Below are positions 37,700-50,470 of a stretch of 64,000 bases of DNA, in pieces. Made by a program: the position numbers and the translations under genes. Within the stretch, counting starts at the first letter, position 1; each line of letters opens with the position of its first letter. The stretch covers positions 5,462,501 to 5,526,500 of the forward strand of contig JACCIC010000014.1 in assembly GCA_018907035.1 (NCBI GenBank). The letters are read 5' to 3'. Below the pieces are notes generated by a model. That model was not told where the DNA came from and made no database searches. It saw nothing but the letters and a program-made list of their open reading frames with translations. This stretch comes from Sycobia sp. Sy_11 (Eukaryota > Arthropoda > Insecta > Hymenoptera > Epichrysomallidae).

Positions 37700-37881
37700 T
37701 TATAAATGAAAACGCTTGGATACTTTCACAATTTTAAGAATATTTATTCTGACAACGTTGTTTCCGCTATGATGCCATTATCAACGATTGATACAAAGTC
37801 TGATACCGAAATAGCCGAAACAACGTTGTCAGAATAAATATTCTTCAAATTGCGAAACTATCCAAGTGTTTACATTTATAA
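37700..37881. mobile_element. 182-base palindromic MITE
   Basis: Arms of about 71 bases (37,700-37,770 and 37,811-37,881) are near-perfect reverse complements around a loop of about 40 bases. Both ends read TTATAAATG then AAAC.CTTGGATA, and the arms share GAATATTTATTCTGACAACG. It has no coding capacity. The terminal TTATAA could be part of the element or of its target site. A divergent half copy appears near 48.77 kb. Confidence 0.85.
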
Positions 37882-40083
37882 CTTCATTAAAGTATTCACT
37901 GATGTAATTGTGGATATGTTCTATTTTTTTCCAATAAATATCATTTATGACGTTATTTTATTTTCTTTTTTTTATTTCAGATTTCTCATATATATATTTT
38001 CATGGAGTTACTGTTAAATCACTTAAGAAAATACAAAAATTATTACACTTTTTTTATGGCCGGCGATTACACGGCGAGGACTCCTGAATGGGGAATTGTG
38101 AAACTGGACTCCAGATGATCAAGAGATTTCAAACCCTGATTTAACTTCCAATTTGGGAGGCCTGGCTATGTAATAACGAAACAATATCACATTGTTCATT
38201 AACCATTGAAAGTCTGACTTCGCGAAGAGAAGATTAGCGGGTGACTCAAGACTATATAGTTAGTGATCATTAGAATCTTACATTCCGCGTTTTTTGAAGG
38301 AAGGTCAGATTATTTTTTACCCAATTCACTGGGATCACCGCTGAAATGTTGTAAGGACGTACGATCGGTAACTGTTTACTGCGAACCATTCACTAGACTT
38401 GTGAAGAATCAATGCCGTAAAATGAAATTTTTGAAAGAAATTATTGCTTGGCAAAGTAAGTATCTGCGCTTTAGTCTGCTATTGGAAAAAAAGGTTGCAA
38501 CGACGACGATGACATAGCTGTGATGAGTGCTGAACACAAGCTATCCAAGAAAGATCTTTGCCAGGAAATTGGGGCCAGCAAGTGCAAAAAATTGGGAATG
38601 AGATTAGAGAGTAGATGGCTGAAAATCTAGGGACAAATAGAAAATTAGACAACTCGTATGGTGTAAAACTTCGCAAATTTTCTGTTCCCTGCGGACCTCG
38701 GTACATACGTTTCTGTTGTGCCAAATGAAGAGATGCTGATTTATCCATACCGGATTGAGCGAACGAAATCCTCTCCGATAGTCAAGGGTTAATGTATCCA
38801 AATTCACATCATAAAATCTTCCATTTTCCTCTGCTCTGGCAAACGAGCAGCAAAAGGGCTTCGACAATGTCTTACAGCTTTGAGAAATAATTTTCACTCC
38901 CTTAATGCATCTATAACGCAGCGCTTCATTTCACTCACGACTTCATTTATGGCTGATTTTGTCCTAATGGATTTTTTTATTTTATTTTTGATAGCTGTCA
39001 ATTGATTTATTATTATCGCCACGCTGAAGTATGGTGTCTAAACTTTCGATACGTGGTCATTCACTCATTATTGCAGTATAGTAAATTATTGAATTTCTTT
39101 GTATTTCACCGAATCTCCGTATATGCATTAAACTGTGTATATAAATTATATAAAGTGATTTAAAAAAAATTTCAAAAAAAATTAAAAAAAAATTTCAACC
39201 CTCATCCCACTTTCAAGCACATAACGTATTCGTAGACGTATTGATCGTTCATCGAAAAATTGAGAGGTTATCATATAAAGACAAGTAAATTATGTATGAA
39301 AGATGAATATTGCGTTAAAAGCAATGATTTCAAATTCTTAATTCCATACATATTGCAAAATAACATAGCGAGTTCTGCTTATTCTGATACTTCAGATACA
39401 TGATTAATTATTCATTATAACGCATTATTCAGCTCACATAAATAATCAATTTCTCGATTAATCATCTTTACATTTTTAACTTTCTTACAATTTTAATCTT
39501 CTTTCAAAAATACTTCTTTATTGTATACTTCTTATAAAATGAATCTTGATATTTGGTTTAATAGTCTCAGATATTTCAATCTTTTACATCGCAATGGCGA
39601 TATTATACAAGTATTGGAAAAAAATATATTTCTCTCAAAATTATATTTTTCTTATTTGAATGATTTTTATAGATATTTTAACCATATATTTTTTATCTTA
39701 TTATAGAAAGCTTATCCCAAGTTCAATTTTCGGTATTGTTCCATGTGAAGAGCACAGCTCACATTATAATATTGAACAATAAAGAAAACATTTATAGCGA
39801 TGAATATGAATATGAATATTTGTAGCGATGGAATTAATTTTAAAAGAAAATTAATTACTGCTTTGTATGGAAAAGGATTATATAAATGTTTGCATATTTA
39901 ATAATGATTATTATTATTACTTTACATTAGTTACCATTCTAAAGTCTTTCCCTAGTATTAATTAAACTCATTTAGCTAAATATATAAATCTTCTTCATTC
40001 TATTGATTAATTTTGAATACTTTACACCGCAATGCATTTGTAAATGAACTTTTTTTATAAATAATGATGCTCAGTCGCCGATT
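37882..40083. other. Intergenic DNA, no gene recognised
   Basis: Mostly AT-rich with a more balanced block at about 38,050-38,900. Short ORFs on both strands in that block (for example 38,263-38,517 plus and 38,604-38,897 minus) have mixed composition but no domain I can name. The block could be an old transposon or an untranslated transcript. Confidence 0.45.
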
Positions 40084-40199
40084 TTGAAGTACCAAAGAAC
40101 GAGAAAAAAAAAAAGAATCAATAGATTTCGCGATAATTATACCCTAAAATTAAAATCTACCCGTCGAATCAATACATCGAAGCTCGAACAACGACAGAT

Positions 40200-40384
40200 T
40201 TTCGTAAATAATACGCCGGCCCCACGTCGATACGCGCTAAACGCGCCCGCGAAGTGTCCGCATAAGCGCGTCGCCGCGCTTACGATGGGCGTAAGGTGGG
40301 GTACAGATGGGTCGCCCGCTCGCTAAAGCAGTAATTAGCGAGATTTTTGCGTGGCCAGCCGGAAGCAGAAAGCACGTATCGACA

Positions 40385-40427
<43 letters not shown>

Positions 40428-40735
40428 AATTCATCTAATCGTGTAGAATTCATACGCGACGATCCCCCCTCTCCCCTCCCGCGGAATTCGTCCGATCCCC
40501 GGATTATTTCGACGAAAAAGTCGCCAATGAGCGGGCGAGGGACACTTAATACCTCGGCATCGTTATTTCAGGCATTATATTCCCCCAAGGAGGTCGTCCT
40601 GGCCGAACATCCCCCCCCACCCCCCAGACCCCGCCCTGCGTCGCACCGGCTGGCGTCTCATTTCGAATTCTCCGAATATCCGCTCGGCACCCAAGAATGG
40701 ATCTCCGTATAAGAAACCTGCAAGATCCCCCCTCC

Positions 40736-40784
<49 letters not shown>

Positions 40785-41200
40785 GTATATTTTAATCAGG
40801 AGCACGGAGCGCAGCATTCTTCCTCGTCTTTTAACTGCCTCCTGCTCTCTTCTACCAGTTCTATGCTCGTTCCCCTTCTCTCTGTCTCGGTTTTCTTCCT
40901 TGCACAATATTTCTACCTATGTTGGTCACTTTTTCCTCCTCCTCCCCCCCCTCGTCTTTGTCTCGCGGCCTATATGCTTAGGTATATATCGCTGTGCGAC
41001 AGAAGGAGCGCGAGCGACATTAACCCCTCCTTCATCTTTCTCAAGTGGACTGCGGAGGCGAAGGATTGAGAAAGAGGAGGTATAATATAAAAAAGAGAGC
41101 ATGGATGAAAGGAGTTAAATAACTCCGACATAACAAAAAGAAATAAGCCGAATAAATCTTTTTATTATTCACGTCTCTTCTCGTTCTGTTTTGACGTTCG

Positions 41201-41254
<54 letters not shown>

Positions 41255-41536
41255 CTCTTAAGCACATACTTCATACTGTTTTTTCTGTAGCTTAGTTTCG
41301 TTTTCTTCCGCATACGTGTGCAGGCTACCGCAAGATTTAGCTCTGACCAAATGCGTCGAAAAAAGAGAGCCCGAATTTTTCTCGGGTCATCTGCGGCACT
41401 TCGTCGACGGGATCGCTGCGCCCATCGCGCCGCTGTTACCTAATTCTTAGGTGTTGCGTTCTCTGTCTCTGTCTCTCTCTCTCTCTCTCTCCTACCAGAT
41501 TGTCTGCTTATTTACGGTCTTTTTAACTACCGAGTG

Positions 41537-41591
<55 letters not shown>

Positions 41592-41713
41592 CACGGTGCA
41601 GCTCACGAACGGGCTGGGCAGACGAGCGTTTTGAACGACCATTGTCTCTGCCGACGCTCTTTTTTTACACACTCGCCTCTCTTATTTACCCTCCCTCGCC
41701 CATTCGAAGCGCC

Positions 41714-41766
<53 letters not shown>

Positions 41767-42179
41767 TCTTGCTCTGTCTTTCTCTCTTTCTGTCTCTCTC
41801 GTACGGTGAGAAGCCGTATAAACGAGCATCGTTAACGGAATTATTTTTTCAGCCGCCAACCCCTCCGCCCCCCATCCCCCGCTCGCGCTCCCCACTCTCT
41901 GTCGCGGTGTATAAGCGGCTTTACGAGGGAGGCGCGGGCGCACTGAAACTTCATCTTTAATAGTAGAACGTGTGGGTGGACGCAGACTACGGGATCCCGT
42001 GGGAGGGGGGCAGGGGGGGGGAGCTTTCTCGCTTTTTAAAGGTTTTTCGCGCAAGACGAAGATCTGCCCGGTCGTTGGGCTGAGGGAGGGGGAGATTGCC
42101 GACCCGGACGCGGTTTATGAGATATTCTTTATTCGGGCTTTGCTTTTTGTCGCACTTTTAGCTTTGGATTTTTATGCGG

Positions 42180-42181
<2 letters not shown>
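40200..42181. other. GC-rich island rich in (GA/CT)n arrays
   Basis: A GC-rich block with (GA)n at 40,388-40,424 and (CT)n at 40,738-40,781, about 41,201-41,250, 41,467-41,492 and 41,715-41,764, plus (TA)n at 41,541-41,589. C-rich and G-rich runs lie between them. The ORFs are arginine/glutamate, serine/leucine or proline runs forced by the repeats. No splice-supported exon was found. It may be regulatory DNA; that is inference. Confidence 0.6.

Positions 42182-42221
<40 letters not shown>
42182..42221. repeat. (TA)n microsatellite
   Basis: About 20 TA repeats at the right edge of the 40-42 kb GC-rich island. Confidence 0.95.
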
Positions 42222-42226
<5 letters not shown>

Positions 42227-43447
42227 TACATACAGAAAAGTTGGTTTATGAAGGACCTGGGTCGGTAATTAGACCGTTAAGCGGCCTTAACGACTTATTT
42301 TTTAAGGGCTTAAGAATGAAGCTTTGATAAATTAATCTAGCTGTAATTGGAACGCAATGGAGCTCGGAAGGAACGTCGCGTAAAATATTGAAAGTAAAAG
42401 TAATAGTTTGGCCGATTAATCAAATATACGTTTTTTCAGGCGTGTGCCGAATATTTGATTTCACATCCACCATCGCCAACGTTCTCGGAAACGGCGTATA
42501 CAAACTGGACGTTAATTAGATTATTTTACCGATTGTCGTGAACCCGGGTAGCGACACAATCGCTGCACGATTGTAAATTCGCGCTTTAAAACCTTGCCGC
42601 ACAATGATCCATTATTCCGGTACTGCTCGCTTCGGTCATACAACACATATATTAATGCCATACGTTGCACTGTGCGCGTTCATGGTGTTACATTCGATAT
42701 TCCAAGGCTCTGATTTTTTATTGCCTTGGGGCACTGTAACCGGATAGGATTGTTCCCCGGTCTGACGGGGTTTGTTATAAAGATCGGTTCGTGCAACGAT
42801 TAGAATTAATTTTCTACTGGTAAGATTTGGTAATTTAAGTAAGATACCTCAAACATAAACGATCATTTACTTGTTGCACGATTTTTTCCGCCACACAGCC
42901 TGTGCAGTTTTTTTAGGATATGTAATTTTTATTAATCAATTGAATTTATTATTATTCGATAGAAAAATTGCCTTTTTTTACCGCTCTGTATATCTTAATC
43001 ACAATTTCACCTTTATTTACGAACTTACGAATATACCTGCAATAATCAGTCTTATTATTATGAAATACTTCGTGGGTTAGAAACACGTATTATGAGTCAA
43101 AAACATTAATATCCTATTGTGCTAAACGTTTATGAACTTTCTACTCGAAGAATAAATAATAATGAATGCTAGAAATAAACAATTTTTTTTATAATAACAT
43201 TATTAAAATGGCTAGCTATATGTGAGATCCTCGTTTAATTTTTACCTGATTTCTAACTTAGTAACTTTTGAAAATTGGTCGATATATTTTAAATAATCGT
43301 AAACAAATGTTGGTGATGACATTAAAATAACGAGGATATTTCATCCCACCGATCTGTGCTTTCTTTCCACATCAAATATATAATATCTTGAAGATTTCAA
43401 TCAAGAAATTGAATTAATTAATAATTTATTTAAAATATTCAATTTAT
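42222..43447. other. Intergenic DNA, no gene recognised
   Basis: AT-rich sequence with a slightly GC-richer segment near 42,300-42,800; no coding exon, RNA gene or repeat family recognised. Confidence 0.5.
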
Positions 43448-44071
43448 ATGCTAACGAACTTATTTGATTTTTCTCTGAATCGATTTAAAAAGAAAATGAC
43501 CGCCAAGCATTACACGGAGCTTAGAAACACCGATACTTATAATTACTTTTTATCATCGAGATCTCCGCGGCAAGATGAGAATGCTAACGAGGCGAGGCGC
43601 GCGTTTACGTTTTTCGTTTCAAGATGCAACGACTTCGGGAATCGGTCGATTTACTTTTCAAAAAGCCGAACGAACACGAGGCGGCGATTTAACGAACGAA
43701 CCACCGGGGCGAATATCAAAAATGTCGGGCGGAGCAATCAATTGTGATTGATTAAACGTCGATTCGAGGGGCGCTCGCGCAATTCTCACTTCGCGTACCC
43801 TTCGTCGATTATTCACGAGAATCGCTGGCGTTTACGTACTTGGCGCTTTCTGGCTCCGCGGTACATTATATACATGCAAAAGGAGGGGGGGGGGGTAATA
43901 AATACGTCGTCTTATTCGAAAAGCTCGAACTGGCTATATATAAATCCACTCGCGAGGCGATGGATCGGTAGAGGACGGGTGCCCAATTCATCTCGTCTCG
44001 GGGCTTTCGCGATTGTTTTAGTAATGAGCAATGAATTCCATGATTGATTTGATAGCGTTCGTTACTGTATC

Positions 44072-44072
<1 letters not shown>

Positions 44073-44119
<47 letters not shown>
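44073..44119. repeat. Compound (TA)n(TG)n microsatellite
   Basis: A TA run passing directly into about 16 TG repeats. Confidence 0.95.
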
Positions 44120-44121
<2 letters not shown>

Positions 44122-45305
44122 CTCGAAGGGATCGCCCGATAACACGGCTTCGCGGCTACCGCCGTCCCGCCCACCCCCCGTTCCCCGCAAAGCGGACATC
44201 GATATCTCTAATTCGCCGTGGCGCTCTTCCTACTCTCTCGATGCAGTTCGAGCTCCCTCCCAGCCGTCCCCCTCCCGCGACCTGAGTGAGGGGAAGGGGA
44301 TTGCTCTAGCCACCGCTCCCGGCGCTCCTCGTCCCGCAATCGAAACTGGCAAAATAGCGAATGGCAGAGTGGCGGGGGGAGCGGGGGCAAGCGTAGTTAT
44401 TATTCAGAGGAGAGATTGTTCGACGTGCAAACGCGGAGCGGTTGCACAACTGTCGTTCGAGTTCGCCTGCTCTGTATCTATATGTATATATATAAATACG
44501 GTGTTATTCCGTTGTATAACAGCGGTGAATTGAACGAATTCGCAAGCTAGCTTTGGCGCGCGCGCACTTTTCGCCTTAAGGGCGCGAGCACGGCAACTTG
44601 GCGCGTTCGTGCGTGCGAGACGCGCGAATCGTGTTCGCGGACCGAGGAATTGTTTTATTCCTCTGTAATGGTCGCCGCCTCGGTCGCGATCGCGCTAGTC
44701 GTTGCGTTTGCTTCTTTCTACCTCTAGGTCTTTTTTTTCGTCGTCTGGTACAAATAGCGATATTTTCGCAGCGCCCCCCCCCTCCGACTTTTGTGCGTCA
44801 TTTTTTAGTCTCGTTTCTAGGCAACGGCTCGACTGAAAGCGGAAGTTTCGTATTTTCCGACTGTTAGAGTCAATTGGGGGGGGGGGTGGTAATAGTTTCC
44901 AACAATTTCGAATATCGACCAATCCTAAGCGTAAAAAATTATTATTATATCTTGAAGTACTATATATATCTATGGTCGGTTAGTATCGGAAGCTCGCCAT
45001 AATATATTTACAGATTTTAAATTACTGAATTAAAATCCGAGTTCTATTCTGTCTCAATACCGTCTCCGTACGGTCGTTAAAAGCACTGATTGCGAAAATT
45101 TATCGTATATTAGTTGAGATAACTGGTCTTTTTTTTTTGAATCGCTGAATAGTAATTGAAGATTTTTGTTTGCTTTTTGTGTATAATTTTCGAACGTCAT
45201 TATTTCGGCAACCTCAACACTTTATGATAAGATGTATTTATTTTTTGTAACCGGGATTTAGTTTCGTTAGCAGTTTAAACATAACATGCACTATACTTGG
45301 GGTAG

Positions 45306-45768
45306 AAAGCAGAACTTAAAAAAATTTCGGCTCCGAGTATACACGAAATACGTGAAAATATTGCTCACCTTAGTAAAGAGTGCGTGAAAAATTTGTTAAA
45401 AGAAAAAACTGAAAATCATCGAAATAAATAATGGCATAAAAAGTCTTGTAGCAAAGATAAAAGTTGAAAAGATGCATCCTGATTTTTTTTTTCACGTGAA
45501 AGAAATGATATTGCAAACGGAGACAGCTAATTGTAATTAAAAATTTTATTGTATTGTAGAACCTGAAAGTCCTAAAATTCCAAGATTTAATTTATCTTAT
45601 GATATTGAAAGGGCGAACAATGATAAAGAGTTGACCAAAATAATAAAAATTAAATGCGATAAGAAAACAGTCATTTACGGCCATTGTGATAGTTATGTTT
45701 GTAAACAAAGTGCATGTATAAACATTGTTAAGAAACATAACTCTGTTGAAAAAATTATTTTCATTTAA
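45306..45768 (+). pseudogene. Coding-like relic of unknown family, one frameshift and one stop
   Basis: Three open pieces lie end to end on the plus strand. Codons 45,306-45,411 read in one frame (includes KKISAPSIHEIRENIAHLSK). From about 45,412 the sense moves by one base at an A-run (45,403-45,408). It then stays in one frame to a TAA at 45,766-45,768, broken only by a TAA at 45,538-45,540. That frame includes MHPDFFFHVKEMILQTE before the internal stop and a Cys-rich tail after it (IKCDKK, YGHCDSYVCKQSACINI). Composition is protein-like and not repeat-driven. Alternatively, the AG at 45,558-45,559 after a T-rich tract could be a splice acceptor for a real last exon (45,560-45,768). I do not recognise the family. 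Confidence 0.4.
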
Positions 45769-47518
45769 TTTCTTCTTTTACTACATTATGTATTCATTTA
45801 AAGTATAAGGAAAAGAATTATATCACATTTATTCTACTTTATAATATGCTATAGGATTATAAAATATATTACAGCATTTGAATAAATGTTTAAGTGTAAA
45901 CATCCATTGTTTAACTAAAATTTAAAATAAGTCAGGCATTCTTGTTTTCATTCTGTGACGCCCTTGTACTCGCGATGAGCTTCGTTTTTCCAATAATTTA
46001 TAATTCATAACTTTCTGATTCTGTCGATGAATATATTAAATTTGTTCACGAAAATTAACATGAATGTAAGAAGATTAAAGGAATAGTGTATAATTGATTT
46101 CATGAGTAACTAATATATATATATATATATATATATAATACAATATATTTAGTACAAGACGACATCGACACGATTTTTTTAAAATGAGAAAAGAAACTTT
46201 CTTGAAGAAAAAAACAAATTCGTTGCCTTCATCGTAAATACAAGTTCATACGGGCTTCGACAGATTCGAATGCAAGTAAAGAAAAACTTATAAAATTCAT
46301 TGCATCCAATTAATAAAGGATGCCCAGTTTTTGTCCAGAAATGCTTCAGCGTAAACAAAAGAGCCATGTGCATTTATCATATCGAAATTCGTGTAAATAT
46401 CGTCCAATAATAACGAAGATAAAAATTTATAAATAAATAAATAAATAAATTTTGCAATTTTATAAACATTATACGATTCCATCGTTAAGACTACGAATTC
46501 AGCGGCAGACTTAAATGCATCAGAACGCAAATCGGCATATGTGCTTAACGAGTATTTGCATTTTCTTAAATATGATCGGCTTGCGCGCCTAATATAGGTT
46601 AGATTAATCAGAGCGTCGTACTTCAATATTAATGTATTGTTTTATAATAAGCTTACGATAAAATATTGTATTGGTACTTGATGAGGAAAACAAACATATG
46701 TATTACATATCCTATAACTTGTTTTTACAATCTACTGTAATACCATTTAGTATTGTACAGTAAATGATAACGGGAGGCGGCTTTTAAGTAGAAACAGTCC
46801 GTCCGATCGGACCCTAGTCGCCTTTGATTTTACCAAATGGCATATCTTAATATTTTTAAAAAGTGTGACGGAGCCGACAGTCTGGTCTGAAATCAAGAAG
46901 CTCTAATTATTTCATCAGCATATTAGTACGTTATCGATTTGATTTTATACAATCTCCGATTATTAAACAGCCAATGGGTCATTTTGCTCCAATTGAGCAG
47001 AACTGATTTAGTTTCTTTATCATGCATTAAGAGCAGTTGACTGGAATGTCACAATGGGAAAAGGAATCGAGTCGAGTAAAAATTATTTAACACTCATTTC
47101 CCAACAGAATTTCGATCCAAATATTATCAAGACAGGTGAACATAAAAAGTTCAGTTAAGTATAGTATTATTATTTAATATCAAAGTCTCCGAGTTTCGCC
47201 CTAAATTAAAATTTTTGCTTCGCGTCGCAATGACGTCAGTGACCACAGAGAAGTTGAGTTATTAAATATTATCATAATATAGAAGATATTACGATCGTAC
47301 AATCGGACGAAGATATACGTCGAGACAATGGAGAAGTCAACCGGAGCTTTGTGTTTTTATATAGTATTTTTCTCAATTTATCGTTACTCTTAAATTTAAT
47401 ATATAATACAGACTATTATATTTACAATCGTTATTGAAAAAACATTTTTAAACTCATTCTTTATACTCTAAAATGATAGATAGACACGAACGTATTCGAA
47501 TCATACATATAGATGATC

Positions 47519-47521
<3 letters not shown>
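45769..47521. other. Intergenic DNA, no gene recognised
   Basis: AT-rich. It contains a (TA)n run near 46,115-46,138 and an (AAAT)n run near 46,432-46,450. A 109-codon minus-strand ORF at 46,297-46,626 includes the AAAT run and has no recognisable domain. Confidence 0.5.

Positions 47522-47570
<49 letters not shown>
47522..47570. repeat. (TA)n microsatellite
   Basis: About 24 uninterrupted TA repeats. Confidence 0.95.
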
Positions 47571-47575
<5 letters not shown>

Positions 47576-48765
47576 ATAATAATGAATTTCAAATTTCAAA
47601 AAATTGCAATTTTCAATTGCAAGAATTATATAAAGTATATGAGTTTGTTATATTTCTTACTTTTATCTATATGTAAAAATTTTGTTTATAATAACATTTT
47701 CTAAAATATAGACTAGAAATGTAAAGATGTTGTTACAGATATTTTCATTCTTTGCGCTTAATAGAACTGTATATCTATGTTGATTATTCGAGTATAATTC
47801 CGATAATTTATACTGTAATTTCATTTCATCCAACATAGGGCAGTCGCATATCCAATGAATTATATTTAGTCCTTCACTGTTACAATATTCGCGCGCGCTT
47901 AGTTTTCCTAGAACGTAAATTTATATACATGTATGTACATACGCGGATATTTGTTTCACGTTTATTTACATCGTTTGCACGTTTTGTTGGCCATGCAATG
48001 GTACTCTATCGTCGTAATGGTCATAATAATTAATAATGAAACAGACGTTCGAATTTTGGGATACATCCTATAAACTTCGCAAAAATTGGAGAAAATACAC
48101 ACACGCGCGCGCGCGCGGAACGCGACGGTCGGGGTAGTACAGTAGTCCGGCCGTGCCGTAAACCGGTATCTCTAATTTACCGTTTACGGGATATCTCGCC
48201 GTCTCTCTTCGTCCCGACCCCCCCCCCCTCGCCCCCGTCCCACCCTCTTGGCAAAGCCCACGTAAACGGAGCATCCGGCCTTATTGTATGTTCGGGCGAG
48301 GAGTTACTTATTGTACGTTCGCTCGGCTCTCGCGTGACGGGGTAGCTAATTCGTGTCATAACGCTGCATTCGGTGTAATGTTCTGTTTTCTTTCAGGCCT
48401 GTCCATGAATATCTCGACTGTGAAAATTAATGGCCAACTAACGTACTACGCGCATGAAAATCAATAGGTTCCAACATTGGATGTGTTTCTGCCGCAATGT
48501 GCTAAGTACTTAAGGGACGATGAATCGGAAGAAGACGATCATTTTTACCTAGCTTCGAAACTTTAGTTCTTAAAAATGTGGTTGTTTTTCTTTCATTTTT
48601 GAAGTTGAAATCGCCCGTTCGATGAAAAAATATTAGAAAAGATAAAAATTTTGAAACGAGGCTTTTTGAATTTAGTTGAGATAGGATAAAGCATATTGAA
48701 TTTAAATACAATATTACTCATGAATTACAATATATCTCAGATGAATGTTTAAGACGTTAAGATGA

Positions 48766-48830
48766 AAAAACACACTTGGATAGTTTGACTGTTATTTTGT
48801 TCACCGACTTCAGTTTCGGCTGTTTAAGGC
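48766..48830 (+). repeat. Possible half copy of the 37.7-kb MITE
   Basis: ACACTTGGATAGTTT followed about 40 bases later by GTTTCGGCTGTTT matches, in order, the complement of the right arm of the element at 37,811-37,881 (CACTTGGATAGTTT and GTTTCGGCTATTT about 50 bases apart). No inverted partner is present, so it is a decayed or related element. Confidence 0.4.
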
Positions 48831-49354
48831 CATTTTAAACCATTTTCGCCATTAAGCCCTTAATGCCATTTTAATCGCTAAGAATCCCCTCAAATTTTGC
48901 ACGTTATGCATAAGCAGTGAACTTTATGAAAACTTCGGCTCTTAATAACGGATTTAACCCGAACATTATTGATAGATTAATTATTAGAAAGTACTGTAAA
49001 ATACTTTGAAACAACTTATGCAGCTCCTCCATATACTAAAGATAAATTTATGTTATGTCATTGACCCCGTTCCATTTATAAGTGAGAAAATTCGCAAAAT
49101 TATTTGAAGCAACTGACAATTAATATTATAGATAACAAGAAGAATAAAAAAATCTATCGTAGTTAATAATAAACGAAAAACAGCTAAACGTCGTATAAAA
49201 GTCGCGCGATTAAAGCCACTTCAGAAGAACATTTTATAATGTAATATACGATCGACTGGAATTCGTGAGCATTGTGTTAATAAAAAATACAATATTACGT
49301 AGAAATATATCAACTTACTAAACAATATTAAAAAAGTAGTAAGATTACATACTT

Positions 49355-49775
49355 ATTTTAAAAATATGTAGAATAATATTTGTCTGATTTTGTGAACGTT
49401 TCGGTTTCCGTTGAATAGATCTTATCAGGACGATAAGTTTTCAATAATTATTATAAAGCGCTAAAAATATAAATGATTTGATAAAGTGCATTTATGTATT
49501 TGACTTAAATTTAGTTTCCTACATAATCAGTAATATTAATATTAATTTACAATGATATTATGAAAATGAATACTTTTATGTTCTCGACTGTTTATGTGTG
49601 TTACTCTTTTCAATGATTTCCAATTATAACTATTAAGCTTCTTTTGTGAACGTGTTATTCTTCTTTTTTCATTCTCAAACTAAAAACTAAAAACTTATGC
49701 CTCGATAAGGGCTATTCGAAGAAAACCGAAACGTTGAAAAAATTAAAGTAAATTTTCCACATACAATAGTTCGCA
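49355..49775. repeat. Diverging inverted-repeat pair with a GATAAG...CCGAAACGTT motif
   Basis: The minus strand from 49,440 down to about 49,355 and the plus strand from 49,688 up to about 49,775 are alignable over about 80 bases. Shared blocks are AAAACTTAT, GATAAG, CTATTC and ACCGAAACGTT. The arms point away from each other with about 245 unrelated bases between. The motif resembles, without matching, the CTGATGA...GAAAC core seen at some retroelement ends; here the first block reads CTGATAA or TCGATAA. It may be two decayed copies of one element inserted head to head, or the ends of a DNA element. Confidence 0.55.
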
Positions 49776-50112
49776 TCGATCATTTTAAGATATCCGAAAT
49801 ACATTTCTTCAGCGAACATTTGAGAATTATTTTATTTATAATATAATATCTAAATTTTTCCAATAATCGGTTTAATACTGAATAATATTGAAATTTGTCG
49901 GTGTAAATACATTAATAGCAAAGCCGCCTCCGTGTCAATAGGGGGAACAGGGACAAATTACACTAATTTATCAACATTCATTACCTTCGAAGGAGTAAGA
50001 GCTGAGAGACAGCCCCGATGATCATCCCTGACGCTTCAGGACGTCCCTCTATGACTTGGCCGAAATAAAAGGGTGTGTTGTATATACACACACACAGACA
50101 CATATATATAGT

Positions 50113-50153
50113 TACAAGGAGGTTGGGATAAACTTAAAATGAGCCTCCTTGTA
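50113..50153. repeat. Short inverted repeat
   Basis: TACAAGGAGG at 50,113-50,122 and its exact complement CCTCCTTGTA at 50,144-50,153 enclose 21 bases. It could be a transposon end; the parent element was not identified. Confidence 0.6.
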
Positions 50154-50470
50154 GAAAAATATATGTGATCAATTACAACTTTTCGATTCTCTCTCCTCTC
50201 TCAAGAAGATTGATGATTTTGGGACAGCTTGTGATAAGGGATCATTATCAATGAACCAAATTATCACCGGAATACCAATGTATAATATAATAAGAAGTAT
50301 AATAATTTAATAGCCTAAAGAGGAAAATAAAGCCGTCGTTAATGAATCGTGCCGTTGAGTGTAAAAATGAAATATACTATTTGCATTCGCTTACACCATT
50401 TAAGAAACTTGTAAATATATGCGAAAAAGCTATTAAACAATTCGAATATTGAGCGTGGATGGCGGAGGGA

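Noticed and set aside
38263..38897. ORFs in a balanced-composition block considered as a transposon or gene
   Set aside because: No recognisable reverse transcriptase, transposase or other domain in any frame.
46297..46626. 109-codon minus-strand ORF with an apparently continuing second frame
   Set aside because: Includes an (AAAT)n run and has no domain; ORFs of this length are expected by chance in AT-rich DNA of this size.
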